A DNA stretch of 64,000 bases from Lepidurus packardi (taxonomy: Eukaryota > Arthropoda > Branchiopoda > Notostraca > Triopsidae): contig JAKZAN010000002.1 in the NCBI GenBank assembly GCA_023053545.1, positions 12,520,790-12,584,789 on the forward strand, read 5' to 3'. Below the pieces are notes generated by a model, which saw nothing but the letters and a program-made list of their open reading frames with translations, was not told the origin of the DNA and searched no databases. Of this stretch, positions 57,937-64,000 are shown one piece after another. A program made the position numbers and the translations under genes. Each line of letters opens with the position of its first letter. Positions within the stretch are counted from its first letter, which is position 1.

Positions 57937-60900
57937 ATGGACGAAGAAGTTTTGCGCCAATTTAGCAAAAAATACGCTTTTGGGAGCTTAAATGTCGGGC
58001 AAAAAATCCAGGAGGAAGATCTCATGCCTGAAGATGATTGGCAGGTATTAAATAGCATGCCATGGCTGGCGTTTATAACTTAAAATAATAAGTAAAATAT
58101 TATTGTATCTAGGATGACGAATTACTGACCATGAAAGGCAGGTTAAATGAAGTCAAAAGTCTGTTAAACGATAAAAATATACGAGAATGGCATCAACACA
58201 CGTTCTTCACGAACCGAGCGGGTAATGTGATACAAGCCACGCGAAAAGCAGGATTTCCTGAGCTTTGCACTCAAGTGAATTTTCATATTAACCATATTAA
58301 CACCTAAAGAAGCGATTTTTCCCTTTGTTTGTTAGGCGTGGTTGAAGTTCTACGAGTGTTTAAGCTCGTATTCGCTTATAAGCGACGAACTGTATCCTTG
58401 TTTCCAGTCAGTTCATCTGTGCGAAGCTCCTGGAGCCTTTGTTGCCGCTTTGAACCATTATTTGGCCTCCAATCATCCTACAATTACGGTACTTGGTCAA
58501 TTAGGGAAGGGGATTAGCTTTAAGGCATCAGGTTTAACGTGTTTTTCGTAGTGGGATTGGATGGGCACGACGTTAAACCCCTACTATGAAGGAAATTCCC
58601 CCGAAGATATGATCAACGATGACAGATTCATAATGAATACCTTAGAACATTGGTATTTTGGCGCAAATGATACTGGCAATCTCATGGGCATTACTAATAT
58701 CCAACACCTGAAAGAACAGTTGCAACATTCCCGAGTTATGCTGGTAATTCAAGTCAAAATTCAAAAAAGTTCAAATTCTTTGAAATTCCAAACAAATTCG
58801 TTTTAGATAATATCCGATGTATTTCCTTAGATAACAGCGGATGGAAGCATTGATTGTGTGAACACGCCTGGCGAGCAAGAAGAAAGAGTGGCTGCATTGC
58901 ATTACTGGGAAGTATTGGCGGCATTCTCGATTCTCAACGAAGGTAAAATATATGAAACTTTGTCTTGAAACTTAAATTATTTATTTAATGGCTTTATTTT
59001 AGGGGGACATTTTGTCTTGAAGATGTTTACATGTTTTGAGTCTGCCAGCGTGTGCTTACTCTACCTGCTGTACGTCACCTTCGAGGAAATCCATGCATTC
59101 AAACCCGCCACGAGCAAAGAAGGCAATTCTGAAGTCTACATCATCTGCAAGCGCTACAAATCGCCTCAAATTGTCCAACCATGGCTTGAAAGGTACTCTG
59201 AAACCCCTTCCTCATACCTAGTTTAACCACTTCTGCCTTTAGATTGCAAAAGAAGGTCACTTCAAAGTCCAAAGCTCCTCTTTTCGCCAAAGAGAGCATT
59301 CCAGAGAGCTTTTTTCACCACTTACGAGCTTGTGGAGCGTTTTTCAGTGCCTTGCAGGTCCATTCAGTCGCAATGCAAATGCCAATTCTTTGAAATAACG
59401 TTTAAAAGTCTTTAGATGGAAGTGATTACCCGGAATATCCGTTTATACTCTCAAGGGTTGTCCGAACCAGAGAAAGTTGGTATCGTCAGGCTGAAAGATC
59501 AAGTCGCGACCCACTTTTTGGAGCTTTACCGCATCCGCCGAGTGGGTTTCATCAACCAAATCGTTGGAATCAGCAAACTCATGGTAAATTAGCCTTCAAC
59601 CTTCTTCCAAACCACTAAACTTTGATGGAAAGCAAAGGCCAAGTTGGATTAAGGACCTTCTACCAGAGTTCTACAAAGGAGAGGGCTCTTATTTGGAAAG
59701 GAGCCATCCGTTAAGCCTATCCGAGCAACTGGAGCAGATCAAACGTGACATTGCGCACTTTAAAGGACCTTTGATGAACGAACCTCCGATCGTTTGGGTA
59801 AAAATACCAGGAAAACTAACCTTTTCAACCTATTGGGCGGTTTTGGTTACAATAAAACATAAAGCAATGGGTAAAACGTCCTATTTACCACAGGTTTCAT
59901 CATCGAGTCTGGTTTCCTGCCAGGTGGAAATTACACGAGGACGTCCGGTGCGCCAAATCCAGAGTTCCAAGTTTTGCTCGGACAAATTGCTGCAATCTTG
60001 GCTCAAATTTCGCCATTTGAGCCGAGAAAACCAAGACAAACGACATACGATCCAGGATTTCGTTCCGGAATGTCCCCAAACCGGACGTGTACTACTTTTA
60101 TCCCTTACCTTTGACCCTACGAATGTTCAGCAGAGTCATGCGAAGATTCTGCAGGCGCTCAACAATTCGGTGAAGGCTTTAGCCCCGGGCGATCACTTAA
60201 TCCTGCAGGATTTCCTCTGTCTCACCCGGTTTACGAGCAGTCTTGTGTGTCTTCTAACTCAGGGCTTTCAACAAGTAATACTAGTGAAAAATAATAAGTT
60301 AAAAAAAATGGGAAGAAAATAATATTCCATTATTAGGTGGGATTCTTTGCGTCCAAACGATCTCTGATGTTTCAAACTTGGGAAGAGAGAGGAAAGCAAC
60401 TGACTGACGTGTTGCAGAGCTTGGATTTGAAGGAAAACGAGCAGAAGACTGTGCTCAGCCTCTTTCCTATTCAACAGTTATGCGGTAATGACCTAAAAAT
60501 TTTAATATTTAAAGTTAAGGACTTTTTAAGTTTGATTTCGCTACGGATTTGGTGTGTTGTAGAGTAGTTGAAACTAAGAACTTTGACGTCGAACTCGGTA
60601 TATCTAACCGACATATATCGAACGTATAACCGACATATCGACATATATCGGCCAAATCGACATATATCGATATATAACCGACATATCGACCATATCGACA
60701 TATATCGATATATAACCGACATATATCGAACTCGGTATATCTAACAGTAACCGAGCTATGAATTTTTCTTCTGGAAGCCACGCCCCTGAGGCGGGGGCAT
60801 GGAAACTAGAAATTGAACCTAGAATTCTTAAAAACTTGGGTAGTTGTGAAGAATAGAGAAACGTTTCTTGCGAGTACGCTCTAAAACCTGAAAATTGTGT

Positions 60901-61047
60901 GGGAAATCAAACTTCAGTGAATGCACTAGCTTCTTAATTAATCTGAATTAAGTTAACCAATTTTGAAATTTCGTTTCAGGAGAGCCTTTCTATAAGTTAG
61001 TTGTGTCGTATAATTCGTCTGTTTTGATGGACAAAATAGAATCTTAA
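57937..61047 (+). CDS. CMTR2: Cap-specific mRNA 2'-O-methyltransferase 2
   Basis: Twelve exons (57937-58044, 58113-58274, 58336-58488, 58552-58743, 58831-58942, 59003-59192, 59243-59357, 59416-59583, 59633-59797, 59894-60274, 60337-60484, 60980-61047) give 653 residues; the human protein has 770. The RrmJ-type domain has the SAM motif LCEAPGAFVAALNHYL, then WMGTTLNPYYEGN, ITADGSIDC with the catalytic Asp, and GGHFVLKMFT with the catalytic Lys, followed by FKPATSKEGNSEVY. The C-terminal half (QIQSSKFCSDKLLQSWLKF and on) is the noncatalytic domain. The enzyme methylates the ribose of the second transcribed nucleotide (cap2). It starts 218 bp from Polycomb-like and ends 74 bp from the DAXX stop codon. 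Confidence 0.94.
60591..60745. repeat. CGACATAT-type simple repeat in the last CMTR2 intron
   Basis: Permutations of ccgacatatatcgatatata fill about 130 bp. They are bounded by the same cgaactcggtatatctaac at 60589-60607 and 60727-60745. The repeat is nearly self-complementary. Confidence 0.8.
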
Positions 61048-61121
61048 AAACTATATTTTTAGTATTCAAATCTGTGTCAAAAATTCCATGAAATTGCAAA
61101 GAAAAGGTAAAACAGGGAAAG

Positions 61122-63027
61122 CTAATCCGATATAGACAGTCTGGGAACTTTACTACTGAGTTCACCCAAGTCTGTGAGGGAAGAACGTCGTTTTAACTGA
61201 CTATCAGTGATTTCTGGAACGTTTCCATTGAGTCCATTGGGCGTGCCTGGACGAGAAGCATCTATTGGGACCAAAAAATTGCTATTTTACTCCAAATGTT
61301 TCAATTCTACACCTTTATTTTCGTAAGGCGAGCTGAAATAACGAACCTGGGCTTGAACTGTCGTCCGAAATATCTTCCTCAATGTCCCCAGTGTCTTCTC
61401 CAGTCCCACTTTCGCTTTCCTCGTCGTCTTCCTCTTCACTTTCTGCATCGGCTGCATCAGGTTCTCCTTCAGGGGCTTCTTCTTTAAGCACAGTTTGTTT
61501 GCGAGCGTATTTATCTAGAACCTTGGGGAAAAAATTGGATGAACACACTCCAGATCGTGTAAAACCAACTAAATTGGTTTACCTCGTTCAAACTCCGCTT
61601 AAAAAGGGCACGATTTTCCCCAAGTTTGGCCAGCATCTCAGGGTTTGCGTATGCCGGATCTTCTTGAGCCAATTCTTCATCACCGTAAGCTTCTAAAGTG
61701 AGGAAAAGATCTCTTTTTCTCCGTTTTTGAAGCTCCTCCCCCACGTTTTCGAAGATCTGAGGTGCCAAATCCTCAATCTTGCCTTCACTCAGGTTTATAT
61801 TATACGTCTCGTTAGTTGTTTTAATAACCGATACGATATCTTGATAATCCGGCATATCACGCCCTTGACGAAGCAATCTACTCATCGCTCTATTGATTTC
61901 AGGGTATATTGTTCCTAAAATTAATTTAATATAATTAGTTTTACATTTTTTCCAGTCAATTTGGTACCTTCGAAGTGAAATTTCTTTTCAACGGGTCGCG
62001 CAGTATCCAAAACTGCGCTTTTAAGCTCGCAAATCTTCTCCATGACCTTAACAAACCGATTTTTCAACCTAGAATGCATTTATACTTCAAATTCTCAATG
62101 AAAGTTAAGAAAAATCACCTTTCTTCAAGAATATACGACGATTCAGAGTCATCATCCCAGTCTACTTCTTGCTGAGACACTTCCTTGATCTTCTTATCCA
62201 ATCTCTGCGAAAGTCAAGCCAAGTTTTATGAAGAAAATCAAAGTTTGAGCTGCAAAGAGTAAATTTGGAGTGTTTCTTACTTGTAGAAACCGTTCTAGTT
62301 TCGCTATACGTCTTTCAGTGCGAGCTGAGCTTCTACTGGATTGCTGGGGAAGTTCAGCTTCTTGACCAGGTTTGGAGCACGAAGGTTGTGTTTTGGCATC
62401 TCGCATAGCTTTCAACGAATCCAGCAACTTTTTGGCGTATACAAAGACATTGGAAGGGTCTTTTCCGGCATCTTTTATTAACGTTTGTGTGGACAAATTG
62501 AATTCTGCACTGGCTAAACTTTCGGGACTGGCCAAGGAAGCATGCCTACGCAGTTTGTGGATGACACGCATGTCGCTTTCCTTTAAAATGGGCTTGATGA
62601 CTCCAATAAACTAGTAAATTCGCATAATTTGGAAGGTTTTGATATTTTTTTTTAATTACGGTAAATTACCAAATCGACTACAGTGATTCCCACAGTTTTA
62701 TGGTTTAGTTGCATGTTGTGAATAATTGTACAAGGACCTGGAACCTTTCCATTCCGTGCAAAAGCTTCTGGAATAAGTTCTGGTACGTCTTCATTTAGAT
62801 TGCACTTTTCTTCTTTTACTTCTGGTTCTGTACTGTTTACAATTTCTGGAATTTCCTAAAGAAAGTGGTTGGTATATTAAGAAGCTTGGGCGTGTAAAAG
62901 AACTATTTATGAAATTTTTACAAGTTTTGTTTACCGTTGGCGTTGCATGGGACTTTGAGTTTTTATTTGAAGGAGCAGGCTCATTATCATCGTCTGAAGA
63001 CAAACAAATTACTTCGGGTTCATCCAT
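61122..63027 (-). CDS. DAXX: DAXX, histone H3.3 chaperone
   Basis: Eight exons (62935-63027, 62670-62855, 62281-62610, 62119-62204, 61968-62068, 61583-61914, 61347-61521, 61122-61261) give 480 residues. The N-terminus EVICLSSDDDNE is a SUMO-interacting motif (hydrophobic VICL, then acidic). The helical bundle lies at about 95-150. The histone-binding domain (about 200-385) has TIYPEINRAMSRLL, DMPDYQDIVSVIK, LQKRRKRDLFLTLEAYG and ENRALFKRSLNEV. A long Glu/Asp run follows (ADAESEEEDDEESESG). With ATRX, DAXX deposits H3.3-H4 at repetitive heterochromatin. The protein is shorter than human DAXX (740), mainly after the acidic run. The C-terminus ends VPRLSISD, at best a weak second SUMO motif. Confidence 0.93.
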
Positions 63028-63240
63028 TACGAAGCGAAAAACATCTGCACTATTAATTACTATACGATGAATTTAGTCGTGGAATTTTCCACCAATATTT
63101 TAAACCATTTATTCCACTGCGCAATCAAGAGCGTCGTCTCCAAGCTATCGGCGCGACGCAGTCCACTTGGTTTCAATTGGCTGCTAGCTTGTTGGAGGTG
63201 CGGTTAGTTGGTTCGTCCCATCATGGCCGCCTTCTTATTC

Positions 63241-63618
63241 CTAGCGCTCCCTAGATGGCGAGAGCTGTCCAGGCGATTTGAAATAACGCCTTATTTTCTC
63301 CAGTTCAGCCGTGGGAACTGTCACCGAATGAACTGAATGAAGGCCAGTTTTAGTCCGTTGATTTTTGGCTCGTGCTGCTTGACAACTGCTGCGTGATTTA
63401 GTGTGCTTTTTGGTGTTCAATTCGCGTTGAAATGAGTGGAAACTTACCTTAGGATTAACCAAAGGATTAAAACTTCCACACCGATCATGAGTTGGGGAAC
63501 AGAACTTTGGGTAAGAATCTCCTTGAAAACCTTCACAACGCTCTGTTTGTGGCTCCAAACGGCCAAACTTGGCTTGCTTGGGATTTGGGGTTTGCCTGCA
63601 CTCTCTGGACAGGTTCAT
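63241..63618 (-). CDS. Hypothetical protein, 125 residues
   Basis: An intact ATG-to-stop frame begins MNLSRECRQTPNPKQAKF and ends RRYFKSPGQLSPSRER. It is rich in Ser, Arg, Lys and Pro with five Cys, and looks disordered. Two SP sites (FKSPGQ, LSPSR) could be kinase targets. I do not recognise a family. A strong internal donor (CCTAAG then GTAAGT at 63447) lies in the frame with possible acceptors near 63375-63378, but removing that intron changes the frame. The true product may therefore be a spliced form, or this may be part of a larger gene. It lies upstream of DAXX on the same strand. Confidence 0.4.
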   Translation of the reverse strand: MNLSRECRQTPNPKQAKFGRLEPQTERCEGFQGDSYPKFCSPTHDRCGSFNPLVNPKVSFHSFQRELNTKKHTKSRSSCQAARAKNQRTKTGLHSVHSVTVPTAELEKIRRYFKSPGQLSPSRER

Positions 63619-64000
63619 TTGTACTTATGTTTGTACTGTTTAACTCCCATATGTTCCAAAATTAATGGAGTTTTGAATCTTTAAACGAATCTTTAGACTC
63701 CAAAACGTGCAGATCAAACACAAATTATAGATCCTTATCTTAGAACGCTACTACGCACCTAAAGCACCAATCTTAGATAACTTTCCAGGTATTCAATCAT
63801 GTAAAAAATCGAAAATTTGATCTAAATTTCGTTCCAAACAAGATAATCGATCCAATGCAAAGTGGTGCGGAGTTCAAAGTTTATTTTACCTAGTTTCTAG
63901 GCTCATTTGGTTCCATTAGTCACGAGTGACTGGAAGAGCGAGTTCAAGCTGGCATAAAAAGAGCGAGGGTCAACAATTGAAATGGTGTAGGTTCAAAACC
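63619..64000. other. Window edge, no supported gene
   Basis: Nothing recognisable on either strand. The stretch may hold the 5' UTR of the hypothetical ORF. Confidence 0.4.

Noticed and set aside
57819-57956. ATG in the CRE as the CMTR2 start
   Set aside because: That frame stops after about 45 codons; ATG at 57937 joins in frame to the conserved exons. Kept only as a possible upstream ORF.
60471-60781. Minus-strand frames rich in Tyr, Ile and Asp in the CMTR2 intron
   Set aside because: They are translations of the CGACATAT simple repeat.

Overview
The window is nuclear DNA from an animal, most likely an arthropod. The genes are split by many short introns (often 50-80 bp) with ordinary GT-AG borders. 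The gene set is metazoan: sidekick, Axin, Polycomb-like, DAXX and CMTR2. One gene (39113-40881) belongs to a cysteine-rich, CUB-like secreted family that I know mainly from insects and crustaceans. The species cannot be named from the sequence alone.

Layout. Positions 1-9977 are transposon territory. A THAP-like fragment and a decayed hAT relic were split by a decayed non-LTR retrotransposon, which left an 11-bp target-site duplication. Downstream lies a nearly intact hAT element (6301-9977) whose transposase frame is broken by one stop codon. Positions 9978-19720 hold a head-to-tail duplication of a 4.6-5.1 kb unit. Each unit carries a tRNA-like segment and an 80-bp satellite, and the second unit has six more satellite monomers. 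No convincing protein gene was found there.

From 20315 the window is gene-dense: sidekick (-), Axin (+), the CUB-like secreted protein (-), NAA30 (-), MRPL35 (-), C9orf78/TLS1 homologue (+), medium-chain acyl-CoA dehydrogenase (+), a 70-residue secreted peptide (+), Polycomb-like (-), CMTR2 (+), DAXX (-) and a hypothetical ORF (-). For the ten named multi-exon genes I joined exons by hand. Every joined frame is open, divisible by three and close to family length, which supports the models.

How the genes relate. This is a eukaryotic neighbourhood, not an operon. MRPL35/C9orf78 and Polycomb-like/CMTR2 are head-to-head pairs with about 220 bp between start codons, which suggests shared promoters. 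CMTR2 and DAXX converge with 74 bp between stop codons. The most unusual theme is tandem arrays inside introns. In sidekick and Axin the repeat unit contains a copy of the real exon end with its 5' splice site, so the introns carry several decoy donors. Polycomb-like has a 1.5-kb array in its last intron.
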